Of a DNA stretch of 64,000 nucleotides, positions 7,351 to 15,511 are shown piece after piece. The notes under the pieces are model-generated. The model was not told the origin of the DNA and did not search any database. It worked only from the letters and a program-made list of their open reading frames with translations. This DNA is from a virus. How positions within the stretch are numbered: position 1 is the stretch's first letter; each line of letters starts with the position of its first letter. Location of the stretch: IMG/VR virus record IMGVR_UViG_3300036766_002181, positions 180,716 through 244,715 of that record; one strand, written 5' to 3'. Both the position numbers and the translations under genes were made by a program.

Positions 7351-8790
7351 TTACATTCCATGTTTCTTGAAGGTTTTTTCTGCCTTCATTTTACATATCA
7401 GGTCACCTTCGCGCACGGCATCTGTGGTGCCGTGTTCTGTGATAACCCACAAAACCTTTGCACCATTGATCGCCCCCATTTTAGGAGCATAGCCGTCAGT
7501 TAATACCAAAATTCCGCTCCATTTGCCTCGATTTTCAGCAAGATTGCAGAAGTTGGCAACGCTTTGAAAATCTGTCCCGCCGCAACGTGTGCGCTTGACC
7601 GTGGGAAGCCTGGTTCCCTTCTTCCAAGACATATGTGACTTCTTGTCGATTTCAGTATCAAATACATAAACGTCAATGCCGGTAAGCTTGGCAAGATTTT
7701 CAAGTTCGCCAAACAACAGGGCAATATCTTCATCGCCCATGGAACCAGACTGATCGATAAAGGCGGCAAAGTTTGCTACCATGCGGCGCTTGACGCCAGG
7801 GAACATATAGGGAAGCTTCTTGTTAATCTTTCGAATCGTGCTGTCACGATCTGTGGTCCTACACCGACCAATGAAGTTTCGAACCACCGACCGCCAGTCA
7901 ACCTCGTTAGAAACCATCTTGCGGATTTCTTCCTGAATCTCTTGAGGAACCGTGCCCCATGAGTTGTCTCGGTCGGCTCGAATAACATTCTTTTGGACAA
8001 GGTTACGAATCTTATCACGAATTTCGTTCTGAACATCCTCTGGAAGATCCTTCCATCCGTCATGATCATCAATGGTATCAAGGCCTGAGCCAGTGATGAT
8101 ATCGACGCCACCCTGACCACCGCCTTGCTGTTCCTGAATCCTGCGTAGGCCATCGAAATACCAATCAGACGCCTGAAGCGGAGGAGCATTTGCAATGAAG
8201 TCTGCAACAGGATCAGTAGAAGGCTTCTTTGTCTTTGGATCCATAGGACGGATACCGGGAATAAGTGCCAGGGTTGGAAGATTGGGTGCGCCAATAATAG
8301 AATTTATTGCCAAGTCTGTTGCGACGTTCCAAAGTTTTGACAAAGACTCTTCTGAAACAGAGCGGCTAAGAACGTGCTGGAAAATCAGGTGATAAAGCTC
8401 GTGCTTAAGAATTCCCTGGCGTTCCTTTTCGTTCAGATTGCGGAAAAATTTTGCATTCAAGCCGAGAATCAATTCATACAGCTTGCCATTTGCGCGAACA
8501 CCCATGTAGGCCGTAGGAACCCGATTGTCGATAATCTTGGTAACCTCTGCTGACACGCCAGCAAAGAAAGGCTCAGACTGATAAAGCCTCATGAAGTCGC
8601 CGTTAAACTCTCCTGCCTGATAGACATTCTCGGGATCATGCTTCATTAGCCTGTCATGCTTGTTGGGCTTTTCGGCAATGGCTTCCCCGTTAGTGACCGC
8701 CCCAGCACTGTCTGGTTTGCCTGTCGGAAGTGCCGTATCTGTTGATGTGCCCACTGGAAGCTCGTCTGCCTTTTGACTCTGAATATCCAT
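7351..8790 (-). CDS. VWA-like domain metallopeptidase protein (DUF2201 type)
   Basis: 479 residues from the ATG at 8790, chosen because AGGAG lies at the right distance; reading can extend to 8829. HELYH (130-134) in an NxKxFRNLNEKERQ... context forms a HExxH zinc site. The C-terminal VWA domain has the MIDAS residues DQSGS (346-350), GGTDF (404-408) and LTDGY (430-434). Such proteins are encoded with MoxR AAA+ ATPases, as here with the divergent gene at 9362, and the pair is thought to remodel or activate targets. Codon use is noticeably GC-richer than in the neighbouring small genes. Confidence 0.88.
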   Translation of the reverse strand: MDIQSQKADELPVGTSTDTALPTGKPDSAGAVTNGEAIAEKPNKHDRLMKHDPENVYQAGEFNGDFMRLYQSEPFFAGVSAEVTKIIDNRVPTAYMGVRANGKLYELILGLNAKFFRNLNEKERQGILKHELYHLIFQHVLSRSVSEESLSKLWNVATDLAINSIIGAPNLPTLALIPGIRPMDPKTKKPSTDPVADFIANAPPLQASDWYFDGLRRIQEQQGGGQGGVDIITGSGLDTIDDHDGWKDLPEDVQNEIRDKIRNLVQKNVIRADRDNSWGTVPQEIQEEIRKMVSNEVDWRSVVRNFIGRCRTTDRDSTIRKINKKLPYMFPGVKRRMVANFAAFIDQSGSMGDEDIALLFGELENLAKLTGIDVYVFDTEIDKKSHMSWKKGTRLPTVKRTRCGGTDFQSVANFCNLAENRGKWSGILVLTDGYAPKMGAINGAKVLWVITEHGTTDAVREGDLICKMKAEKTFKKHGM

Positions 8791-8849
8791 TATTCTCCTG
8801 CTGGCTCTTTCTGCCCTTGTTTCGGGCATTCTCAAGTGTTCTGATAAGT

Positions 8850-8878
8850 ATCCTAGCTCATTTGGTTGAGGGTGTCAA
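8850..8878 (-). promoter_or_regulatory. sigma70-like promoter for the VWA gene
   Basis: On the minus strand: TTGACA 8878-8873, 17-base spacer, TAGGAT 8855-8850. Predicted start near 8843, giving a leader of about 50 bases to the ATG at 8790. Confidence 0.7.
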
Positions 8879-8952
8879 GAACCATTTGTCCAGAAAAATC
8901 TGTTGTCCCACATAGCCATACCTTAACATACAATAAATCTTTTGGTATATAC

Positions 8953-8981
8953 TTGACAGAACCAATAGAATGTCGTATTAT
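8953..8981 (+). promoter_or_regulatory. sigma70-like promoter, leaderless type
   Basis: TTGACA 8953-8958, 17-base spacer, TATTAT 8976-8981. The predicted start is at or next to the ATG at 8988. Confidence 0.75.
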
Positions 8982-8987
8982 ATCTTT

Positions 8988-9200
8988 ATGAATGATAACA
9001 ATAACGCAGACGAACGCCGAATCCGCATTCTATATCCAGAGCATAGATTGGTAACGCCAGAACAAATTCTGAGTTGGGCAAATGATTTATATGTAGACGA
9101 CCCAGAAGGTGATCCGCCTGCTACGCTCCAAGATGCAATGGCTCTGTTAGAGGATGAGGGTGTAGTAACCTTCGCCAAGGATCAACACAGGCGGCACTAA
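8988..9200 (+). CDS. hypothetical protein
   Basis: 70 residues (MNDNNNADERRIRIL...). An ATG at 8970 is also in frame but lies inside the promoter, so I use 8988, which makes the mRNA leaderless. The sequence has an HTH-like ring (VTPEQILSWANDLY ... LQDAMALLEDEGVV) but no recognised family. It precedes the MoxR gene. Confidence 0.6.
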   Translation: MNDNNNADERRIRILYPEHRLVTPEQILSWANDLYVDDPEGDPPATLQDAMALLEDEGVVTFAKDQHRRH

Positions 9201-9233
9201 ATGTCCCTTGAGGAAAAATAATAGATTTTAATC

Positions 9234-9262
9234 TTGACAAATCAAATCGCCTGAATTAAGAT
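9234..9262 (+). promoter_or_regulatory. sigma70-like promoter for the MoxR gene
   Basis: TTGACA 9234-9239, 17-base spacer, TAAGAT 9257-9262. The leader to 9362 is about 93 bases and contains the GTA repeat. Confidence 0.7.
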
Positions 9263-9288
9263 ACAGAACATCAAACGAAACACTTTCG

Positions 9289-9310
9289 GTAGTAGTAGTA
9301 GTAGTAGTAG
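9289..9310 (+). repeat. GTA trinucleotide microsatellite in a 5' leader
   Basis: Seven consecutive GTA units plus one base lie in the untranslated leader between promoter and MoxR start. Confidence 0.9.
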
Positions 9311-9361
9311 CAACAAGCAAACCAAACAACAATCAGAAAGAGAAGAAGAGGCAACAAAACA

Positions 9362-10639
9362 ATGTCAGCAGGAATTTCAGCATTGCCAGTAGACATGAAG
9401 GGGTTCAAGAGCCTGGTCTGTTCAATTTCGCCAGATATTTCGATCTGTGTCCGTGGACGACACGCAATCGGAAAGTCAGAAGGCGTTTACCAGGCCGCAG
9501 AGGAAATTCGGTCAGACTTCTACAAGGATCCGAAGAACCAGGCCCGTTATGGTTGGGAATATGACCAAGGCATGCCGGTTATTGAACGCCGCCTGTCTCA
9601 AATGACAGAAGGCGACACCATCGGCATTCCCTTCCAAAAGGGAGAAGACGAGTTCGATGAGGCAACCGGCCGCCGACTGGCCTATGCAAGCACTCAGTTC
9701 CGGGCCTGTGACTGGCTTGTGGAGGCCTGTGTTCGTCCCGTGGTTTTGTTCTTGGACGAGCGCAATCGTGCCCTTGAGGGTGTCAAGCAGGCGGTTTTCC
9801 AGCTTCTTGATTCCAAGGCCTTTTATGGCTATGAGTTGCATCCTGAAACCCGAGTTGTGGTTGCAGAAAACGTTGGTGACGAGTACCAGGTTCAATCCTG
9901 TGACCCGGCCGAAATTTCTCGGTGTGCAACCGTAACCCTTGAGCCTTCTGTCAAGGAATGGCTGGCCTATGCCAGTACCAAGTGCCACCAGGCAACCACG
10001 GAATTCATTCGTCAGAATGAGGCAAAGCTGGAACATCGTGGAGCCTTCCAGCCAAATCAGAAGTATCCTGATCGCCGGTCATGGATTAAGCTGGACGCAG
10101 AGCTTCGTCGTCTCGATCTTTTCGAGGAAACAGAAAATCCTTTGTTCCGGGTTTTCGCAGGCTCAATGCTCGGAGTTGAAGTCGGAACGGCTTTCCATAC
10201 CTTTTGCAAGGAACGGGAACGCCACGTCTCGGCCAAGGACATTATCAAGAATTGGGAAACCGCCAAGAAGCGTCTCAGCAATCCCACGCTTGGTATCAGC
10301 AATGAACAATACGTCGAATGTTCTTCAAAGCTTGGCGAGTTGTTGACCAAGCACGACCTGTCAGAAGATGAGGCCGGCCAGGTTTCTGCCTTCATGCATG
10401 ATGCACCTCCTGAGGTTGCCATGAACACCTTCTCGTTGCTGTCTCGTCACAGCGAAGGAAAGAACCTGATTCGAGTCCACAAGTACACCAAGGACTTGGT
10501 TCTTCGTCTGGCTCAGTGTCAGAATGCCGATGGAAGTTCTGCCGCTACGGCAGACAACAAGGCCCCAGAAGAGGTCGAAGGAAAGCCTTCTTCGCCAGAC
10601 AAGCTGGCGACTGGTACCTCACGAGGAGCACGAAAGTAA
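9362..10639 (+). CDS. MoxR-like AAA+ ATPase
   Basis: 425 residues. Walker A GRHAIGKS (32-39) and Walker B VVLFLDE (127-133), followed by AVFQLLDSK, typical of the MoxR/RavA/CbbQ branch. The C-terminal 60 residues are Ala/Ser/Lys-rich and probably disordered. MoxR ATPases work with VWA proteins; its divergent neighbour at 7351-8790 is one. Codon use is GC-rich and regular compared with the small-gene arrays, suggesting high expression. Confidence 0.85.
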   Translation: MSAGISALPVDMKGFKSLVCSISPDISICVRGRHAIGKSEGVYQAAEEIRSDFYKDPKNQARYGWEYDQGMPVIERRLSQMTEGDTIGIPFQKGEDEFDEATGRRLAYASTQFRACDWLVEACVRPVVLFLDERNRALEGVKQAVFQLLDSKAFYGYELHPETRVVVAENVGDEYQVQSCDPAEISRCATVTLEPSVKEWLAYASTKCHQATTEFIRQNEAKLEHRGAFQPNQKYPDRRSWIKLDAELRRLDLFEETENPLFRVFAGSMLGVEVGTAFHTFCKERERHVSAKDIIKNWETAKKRLSNPTLGISNEQYVECSSKLGELLTKHDLSEDEAGQVSAFMHDAPPEVAMNTFSLLSRHSEGKNLIRVHKYTKDLVLRLAQCQNADGSSAATADNKAPEEVEGKPSSPDKLATGTSRGARK

Positions 10640-10750
10640 AAGAGGAAAAGAACCAGAAAAAACTTCTTATTCTTCTTTTTTAAATCACTTAACATAAAAA
10701 AATTTGCTGCGGTTTAGCAACCTCCCTTCCTGCTGCTGCAAAAAAAGAGA

Positions 10751-10788
10751 CCTGGCAATTGGGCTTAAAAACCTGGTTGCCAGGTTTT
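10751..10788 (+). terminator. terminator/attenuator-like alternative hairpins
   Basis: CCTGGCAA (10751-10758) can pair with TTGCCAGG (10777-10784), which is followed by TTTT. AAACCTGG (10769-10776) can instead pair with CCAGGTTT (10780-10787). The two helices exclude each other, as in attenuators. Confidence 0.5.
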
Positions 10789-10840
10789 GACATTGTTAAT
10801 TCTGTATAAAGTTGAAGTTTATGCCGCCATAATTAAACTT

Positions 10841-11002
10841 ATGAAATTTATTAAAAGAATATTTTTAATATCAATATTTTTAATGTTTTATATAGGAATA
10901 CTATGTTTGGCTTTTGGTCATGTATTACCAAACAAGCAAGACGGCACCTGCAACAACAAGGCTCGTTGCGACTACGTTCCTTCCTATGACTTGACAAGAT
11001 AG
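10841..11002 (+). CDS. small membrane or exported protein
   Basis: 53 residues from the ATG at 10841: a basic start (MKFIKRI), one hydrophobic helix (FLISIFLMFYIGILCLAFG), then a short polar tail with two cysteines (DGTCNNKARCDYV). It could be an inner-membrane or periplasmic peptide. No strong ribosome site is seen. Confidence 0.5.
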   Translation: MKFIKRIFLISIFLMFYIGILCLAFGHVLPNKQDGTCNNKARCDYVPSYDLTR

Positions 11003-11019
11003 GATTTAAAGAACATAAT
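10991..11019 (+). promoter_or_regulatory. sigma70-like promoter
   Basis: TTGACA 10991-10996, 17-base spacer, CATAAT 11014-11019. It ends directly before the in-frame ATG at 11020, so that ATG is not on the transcript; translation should begin at 11071. Confidence 0.65.
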
Positions 11020-11070
11020 ATGTCTGTAGCAACAACAAGAAAGAAGAATGGGAAAGAAGAAACAACAATC

Positions 11071-11367
11071 ATGCATGCCAGTAGAAAGAGTCATAGTAAG
11101 CCGCTTCTAATTGAAGCAGAAGATATTCTGGCAACTGGCCTGAGACGTTTTAAGCTTCGCAGAAACGAGGACGAGTCAAAGGTCAGCGGAGTTGGCTTCG
11201 TGGCAGAAGGTGTACAGTTTTCTGATGGAACCTGCATGATCAAGTGGGTTACTGCCACAAGCAGCATTGGCATTTACCACAGCGCCGTAGAAATGATTCA
11301 CATTCATGGCCATGGTGGAAAGACCACGATTGAATGGATTGATGAAGCGCCAGATGTAATTGTTTAA
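11071..11367 (+). CDS. conserved phage-type hypothetical protein
   Basis: 98 residues from the ATG at 11071, chosen from the promoter position; an ATG at 11020 is in frame. VAEGVQFSDGTCMIKWVTA and IYHSAVEMIHIHGHGGKT make a compact beta domain. I recall similar VAEGVxFSDG proteins in other phages and mobile elements, but know no function. Confidence 0.7.
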   Translation: MHASRKSHSKPLLIEAEDILATGLRRFKLRRNEDESKVSGVGFVAEGVQFSDGTCMIKWVTATSSIGIYHSAVEMIHIHGHGGKTTIEWIDEAPDVIV

Positions 11368-11403
11368 TGGCTAGTGATCTATGAAAAATTAATTTATTTC
11401 TTT

Positions 11404-11477
11404 TCCCAGGTCGTACAACGGCAGTATATCGCTCTGTTAAAGCGAAAGATGGTTAGGTTCGAATCCTCCCCTGGGAG
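11404..11477 (+). tRNA. tRNA-Asn (GTT)
   Basis: Acceptor TCCCAGG (11404-11410) pairs with CCTGGGA (11470-11476). Anticodon stem TCGCT/AGCGA encloses the loop CTGTTAA, anticodon GTT. The T-loop is TTCGAAT, but the outer two T-stem pairs are mismatched. Confidence 0.8.
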
Positions 11478-11566
11478 GACAAACAAAATCAGAATACCTC
11501 CCCGTGGTGTTTGTTGGTAACTTAGAAAATATCTAAGGCTAAATTTTTGATCGTATTTAAAACATT

Positions 11567-11642
11567 GTCCCCATCTTCTAACAGATTAGGAATCCAGGCC
11601 TTCACCCTGGCAATCCGGGTTTGAGCCCCGGTAGGGACGCCA
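11567..11642 (+). tRNA. tRNA-Glu (TTC)
   Basis: Acceptor GTCCCCA pairs with TAGGGAC with one mismatch. Anticodon stem CCAGG/CCTGG and loop CCTTCAC give anticodon TTC. Encoded CCA follows at 11640-11642. Confidence 0.85.
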
Positions 11643-11670
11643 ACTTGAAAATTTCTTTCTTTTTTCTTTG

Positions 11671-11746
11671 GGGCCGATAGCTCAACAGATAGAGTCCCCC
11701 GCTCATAACGGGGTTTGTGTCGGTTTGAATCCGACTCGGCCCACCA
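11671..11746 (+). tRNA. tRNA with CAT anticodon (Met, or Ile2)
   Basis: Acceptor GGGCCGA (11671-11677) pairs with TCGGCCC (11736-11742). Anticodon stem CCCCG/CGGGG and loop CTCATAA. CCA is encoded at 11744-11746. Elongator Met and lysidine-modified Ile cannot be told apart by eye. Confidence 0.85.
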
Positions 11747-11860
11747 TCACTTGTTTTATTAACAGAAATTCAATTTCCTCGCAGAATTTGAATATCTCAT
11801 ATTCCATTATTTGAATATAATAAATTCTGACCAATAACCAGGTTTCCTATTTATAGGGTA

Positions 11861-12538
11861 GTGGCAACCAAAAAGAAAACAAAAAGAACAAAAAGAAAAT
11901 CGATCCCTTCTATGACGAGAGAAGAGTTTGTTTCCTTTGCTCTGAAGAATCTTTTTAAGCACGGCATCAGCGTTGAACTTGATTATGGAAAGATCAATGC
12001 AAAGAAAGAAAATGGCAATCTGTCCTCTTCTGGAGCCAACAAAATTAAATCAAATGGATATTTCTGCGAACAAGACAAGATTCTTTATTGCCGCATAAAC
12101 GACAAGGATGAAAGTTGGTTTGAAATCTTTGTTCACGAATATTGTCATTTTCTTCAACACTTAGACAACAAGTTTACAAACAGTTCCTATTGGGACGACA
12201 TGGACGCCTGGCTGCTTGGCAAGAAAAAGAGGCTTTCCAGGAAAAGGCTTGACCGCTGTTTCAGGGTTGTCATGAATTGCGAACTGGACTGCGAAAAAAG
12301 GGCTGTCAAGCTTATAAAGAGATATAATCTACCAATAAACGTAAAAACCTATACCAAGAAAGCCAATGTTTATATCCTCTTCTATACCATGGTTAGAAAG
12401 TATCGCAAATGGTACAAAAGGCTTCCTACAGCCATACCCGAACTGTATAATATGATGCCTTCTGAGGAATTCTGGAAAACCTGGAATAACCCACCAAAAG
12501 AATTTGAGAGAATTATCTTGCAAAAGTGTTTGGCTTAA
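11861..12538 (+). CDS. zinc-metallopeptidase-like protein
   Basis: 225 residues from a GTG start. VHEYCHFLQH holds a HExxH zinc-binding motif, and the downstream NCELDCEKRAV offers a glutamate at the place of a third ligand, as in gluzincin-like folds. The N-terminus is lysine/arginine-rich. Substrate unknown. An internal ATG (MTREEF) is an alternative start. Confidence 0.65.
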   Translation: MATKKKTKRTKRKSIPSMTREEFVSFALKNLFKHGISVELDYGKINAKKENGNLSSSGANKIKSNGYFCEQDKILYCRINDKDESWFEIFVHEYCHFLQHLDNKFTNSSYWDDMDAWLLGKKKRLSRKRLDRCFRVVMNCELDCEKRAVKLIKRYNLPINVKTYTKKANVYILFYTMVRKYRKWYKRLPTAIPELYNMMPSEEFWKTWNNPPKEFERIILQKCLA

Positions 12539-12546
12539 TGTATAAT
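12518..12546 (+). promoter_or_regulatory. sigma70-like promoter for the amidotransferase gene
   Basis: TTGCAA 12518-12523, 17-base spacer, TATAAT 12541-12546. It overlaps the end of the metallopeptidase gene and leaves a leader of about 40 bases. Confidence 0.7.
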
Positions 12547-12592
12547 AGGGGTATCTCAAAACGAGAGAAAGGCTACCAGGGATAAAAAAACA

Positions 12593-13519
12593 ATGTGTCT
12601 AATCGTATGGAATCCGAAGGGTCGCAAGTTGCATCCACGAATGATTGCTGCGGCAAATGCCAACAACTCTGACGGCTTTGGTATCATGTGGCCAGAGAAT
12701 GGTCGTGTGATGATCCAAAAGACCATGGGAAGTCTCAAGGAGATTCAGGAGATTATCAAGTCACGAGAAGGCAAGCCCTATGCCATGCACTTCCGATTCC
12801 GTACCAGGGGCGAAACGGCGGTCGAGCAGTGCCACCCATATACCGTCATGAGCAAGGACGGCGGTGACGGCATGGACCTCGTGATGATGCACAATGGCAC
12901 CTTTTCAGACGTTGGCTATGATGCCGTAAAGAGCGACTCGGCCCTCTTTGCAGAAAAGCTTCGAAACCATATTTTCGAAAATGGAAATATTGGTTTCTTT
13001 GACCATCTTAAGCACTTTAAGGAAATTATCGGTCATGGCAACAAGCTGGTGTTCATGTCCAGTGAGCTTGATGTTGTAACCGTCAATCAGACTCAGGGCA
13101 CCTGGATGGGTGGAGTTTGGTTCTCAAATACCTATTCTCTGATTCCGCCCCGTCGTTGGTATGCAAGTTCGACCCCATCGACGACAACGGCCGGCTCTTC
13201 ATCTCCCATGGAAGACGAAGACGAGAAGGGCAACTCAGAGACTTCAAGTAGTGTCGTACCAGGCTACAAGCCGCATATCATTGGTCAGAGAAGGTCTATT
13301 TCCTTTAAGTCAGACTTTTCGGCCGGCTCTTCTTCAAAGAAGAATGGCAGGGCAGCAAAGCGTGGCAATGGCCGACACAATGGCGGCGGCAGCAACAATC
13401 GTCCGGTCCAGGGCGACATTCGATTGAAGCGCAAGGTTCTAAGCCGCATGTCGCCAAACGGCAAGCTGGTTCAGGTGATTACCTATGTGCCAGACGACTC
13501 AAGGCCCAAGGGGCGGTAA
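12593..13519 (+). CDS. class II glutamine amidotransferase-like (Ntn hydrolase) protein
   Basis: 308 residues. The chain begins Met-Cys, so Cys2 becomes the N-terminal nucleophile as in GATase type 2 enzymes. NNSDGFG (24-30) and MHFRFRTRG (65-73) fit the family's substrate loops. After about residue 190 the sequence is low-complexity Ser/Gly/Arg-rich and ends in a short ordered segment. Class II amidotransferases release ammonia from glutamine. Three amidoligase genes elsewhere in the window could use amino donors, so a linked pathway is possible but unproved. Confidence 0.8.
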   Translation: MCLIVWNPKGRKLHPRMIAAANANNSDGFGIMWPENGRVMIQKTMGSLKEIQEIIKSREGKPYAMHFRFRTRGETAVEQCHPYTVMSKDGGDGMDLVMMHNGTFSDVGYDAVKSDSALFAEKLRNHIFENGNIGFFDHLKHFKEIIGHGNKLVFMSSELDVVTVNQTQGTWMGGVWFSNTYSLIPPRRWYASSTPSTTTAGSSSPMEDEDEKGNSETSSSVVPGYKPHIIGQRRSISFKSDFSAGSSSKKNGRAAKRGNGRHNGGGSNNRPVQGDIRLKRKVLSRMSPNGKLVQVITYVPDDSRPKGR

Positions 13520-13525
13520 TCAATT

Positions 13526-13711
13526 GTGCCTAGATCTTCAAAAAGAAAGTCAAAAAGACCATACTGGTATTTTATCAGATCAAAGGAATGTGTAGAGTGT
13601 GGCAGAGGAAGTTCAATCTAGCGTGAACGCCGTTATGGAAGGAAACCAAAAGACCCAGCAAAACGTTATGAGTTTGTTCAATATGCCTGTGGCTGTCATT
13701 TCTATTATTAA
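13526..13711 (+). pseudogene. zinc-ribbon protein interrupted by an in-frame TAG
   Basis: From GTG 13526 the frame encodes a basic start, then KECVECGRGSSI, TAG (13619-13621), then RERRYGRKPKDPAKRY and FVQYACGCHFYY, ending TAA 13709-13711. CxxC before and CxC after the TAG make one four-cysteine zinc site, so both halves belong to one 60-residue protein. I recall phage proteins of the form CxxCGR...YRERxY...PEDPxERY, where the TAG position would be a sense codon, probably tyrosine. It is either a nonsense mutation or a readthrough site. Confidence 0.65.
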
Positions 13712-13726
13712 TAGAATTATACCCTT

Positions 13727-13802
13727 GTCCCGATAGCTCAACGGACCAGAGCCATAGCCTTCTAAGCTATAGATGAAAGTTCAATTCTTTCTCGGGATGC
13801 CA
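13727..13802 (+). tRNA. tRNA-Arg (TCT)
   Basis: Acceptor GTCCCGA (13727-13733) pairs with TCGGGAT (13792-13798) with one G-U pair. Anticodon stem ATAGC/GCTAT and loop CTTCTAA give TCT. CCA is encoded at 13800-13802. Confidence 0.85.
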
Positions 13803-13872
13803 ATAGTTGTGATGTCTTAGTCGATGACAATTAGAGCATAAGAGAATGCATTTTGCCAACTAAAAAAACAAC

Positions 13873-14130
13873 ATGACCAATCAGATTAAAATTGGAGAGC
13901 TTTACAGAACAGAGCTTTTTGGTTATTTGTTTGAAGAAGAACCAAACAGAAGGCGGCATACTGATAAAAAATATTTTGATAAGAATGTTATTTTCTGCCT
14001 TATAGATAAAACCAAACTTATTCACAGCACTTATTTTAAATTGCTGTTACCAACAACCGGACAAATTTTATACACACCAACAGGAAAAGAACATTTGTTT
14101 TTAAAACATTTTAAGCTGGTGGAATTATAA
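13873..14130 (+). CDS. PGxLY-family small protein
   Basis: 85 residues: KIGELYRTELF at the start, NVIFCLIDKT centrally, GQILYTPTGKEHLF and HFKLVEL at the end. The proline of the motif is replaced by isoleucine. It lies alone between a tRNA and the exonuclease promoter. Confidence 0.75.
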   Translation: MTNQIKIGELYRTELFGYLFEEEPNRRRHTDKKYFDKNVIFCLIDKTKLIHSTYFKLLLPTTGQILYTPTGKEHLFLKHFKLVEL

Positions 14131-14144
14131 TTTTTTGTTAGTGC

Positions 14145-14173
14145 TTTACAGATCTTAGTAGCTCTGTTATAAT
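14145..14173 (+). promoter_or_regulatory. sigma70-like promoter, leaderless type
   Basis: TTTACA 14145-14150, 17-base spacer, TATAAT 14168-14173; the ATG follows ten bases later at 14183. Confidence 0.75.
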
Positions 14174-14182
14174 ATAGCCATT

Positions 14183-14728
14183 ATGACTTATATAATGGTA
14201 GACGTAGAGGCCGATGGACCCTGCCCAGGAGAATACTCCATGGTTTCTTTTGGGGCCGTTATTGTTGAGCCCGGCCTAAACAGAACGTTTTATGGTCAGC
14301 TAAAGCCTGTTTCAGATTTGTGGATACCTGGTGCTCTGGCTGTTTCGGGTCATTCAAGAGAAGAAACTCTTTTGTTTCCAGAGCCAGAGTTGGCTATGAA
14401 AGACTTTGATCGATGGCTAAGACAGAATCTACAACAAGGCCCTACCGACATATCGGTAAGATTTATTTCAGATAACAACGGATTTGATTGGCAGTTTATA
14501 AACTATTATTTTCATAGGTTCTTAAAACAAAACCCCTTTGGTTTTAGCTCGACCAATCTTGGTTCCCTTTATAAGGGAATGCAAAAAAACATGTTTGTTA
14601 ATTTTAAGAAGCTTAGAAAAACCAAGCATACTCATCATCCTGTTTCTGATGCCATAGGCAATGCAGAGGCCTTTCTTTATATGCAAGAAAAAATGGGCTT
14701 AAGAACAGAAAAGAAGAAGAAGAGATAA
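14183..14728 (+). CDS. DEDD-type 3'-5' exonuclease
   Basis: 181 residues with an RNase H-like exonuclease layout: DVEADG (7-12, motif I D-x-E), SDNNGFDW (motif II) and HHPVSDAIGNAEAF (motif III, H-x(4)-D). Similar to RNase T/DnaQ-type enzymes; whether the substrate is DNA or RNA is unclear. The stop overlaps the next start, so the exonuclease heads an operon of PGxLY genes. Confidence 0.8.
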   Translation: MTYIMVDVEADGPCPGEYSMVSFGAVIVEPGLNRTFYGQLKPVSDLWIPGALAVSGHSREETLLFPEPELAMKDFDRWLRQNLQQGPTDISVRFISDNNGFDWQFINYYFHRFLKQNPFGFSSTNLGSLYKGMQKNMFVNFKKLRKTKHTHHPVSDAIGNAEAFLYMQEKMGLRTEKKKKR

Positions 14729-14967
14729 TGACGGATTTCTTTGTTTCAGGAAACCTGTACAGAATAAAAAACCAGATATATTTTGGTAGCTTTGGGCTTA
14801 TAAACGTACAAGAGATTATCTTTTTGGTTGATGTAAAAAAGAAAAAGAGGCCAGGATATAGCAGATCTTTTAATGAAGTTGTTTTTCTCCATAATGGGAA
14901 ATTAGAAAAAGCAACAATTTCAAATATAGAATTAAACTATATTAGCAGAAGTCTGGAAGAGCTTTAA
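14728..14967 (+). CDS. PGxLY-family small protein
   Basis: 79 residues: VSGNLYRIKNQ, EIIFLVDV, then VVFLHNGKLEKA. Starts on the last base of the exonuclease stop. Confidence 0.82.
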   Translation: MTDFFVSGNLYRIKNQIYFGSFGLINVQEIIFLVDVKKKKRPGYSRSFNEVVFLHNGKLEKATISNIELNYISRSLEEL

Positions 14968-14968
14968 T

Positions 14969-15259
14969 ATGAGAACAGGCCTTAATATGAGAACAGATGG
15001 CAGCGAGATTCTTATACCTGGCTCTCTTTATCGTATAACAAAAAACAAAATGTTATTTTATCAAAGCGAATATGGGGAGTTTAAAGACGATTACATACAC
15101 GAACATGCTCGGATTATAAGCTCAGAGATTAATGACCTTATTATGTTTATTAAAACAAATTCAAAGGACTTTGATTATTTTGTTTTTGATGGAAAAGTGG
15201 TTTGCAACAAAGGCTACAGCCATTCTTATATTGGCTTAAAAAATTATGTTAAATTCTAA
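14969..15259 (+). CDS. PGxLY-family small protein
   Basis: 96 residues: ILIPGSLYRITKN, DLIMFIKTNS, YFVFDGKVVCNKG. Two near-identical starts (MRTGLN, MRTDGS) lie 18 bases apart. Overlaps the next member by 14 bases. Closest relative in the window is 15512-15781 (DLIMFIKT/DIIMFIKT, GK.VCN). Confidence 0.85.
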   Translation: MRTGLNMRTDGSEILIPGSLYRITKNKMLFYQSEYGEFKDDYIHEHARIISSEINDLIMFIKTNSKDFDYFVFDGKVVCNKGYSHSYIGLKNYVKF

Positions 15260-15507
15260 TTGCTATAAACCAGGAAGTTTATATAGGATGCGCCTTCCAC
15301 TTTATAAAATCGAATTTCCAACAACCCTCAATATCGACCATACCGTTGCCCCAAAGAGTATTTTTTTGCATATTAAAACTTCTACAATCGGCCGACCTGA
15401 TTCTGCAACCACATTTTATTATTTTTTTGGTTGAAGGCAAAATTATTTTTTTCTCAAAGTGGCGTCTTGAACGAAAATATTTCGCTCTTGAAGAGATAGT
15501 TTGCTAA
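15246..15507 (+). pseudogene. PGxLY-family copy with T7-tract frameshift
   Basis: The first frame gives YKPGSLYRM, IFLHIKT and then a stop at 15434. Dropping one T from the T7 run at 15422-15428 continues it as FLVEGKIIFFSKW and ALEEIVC to TAA 15505-15507, which is the expected C-terminal strand pair. Length is 3n+1. Either an inactive allele, a phase-variable tract, or a sequencing error. Confidence 0.75.
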
Positions 15508-15511
15508 AAAA

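Noticed and set aside
9512-10036. Minus-strand ORF opposite the MoxR gene
   Set aside because: No motif, while the plus strand has full Walker motifs and regular codon use.
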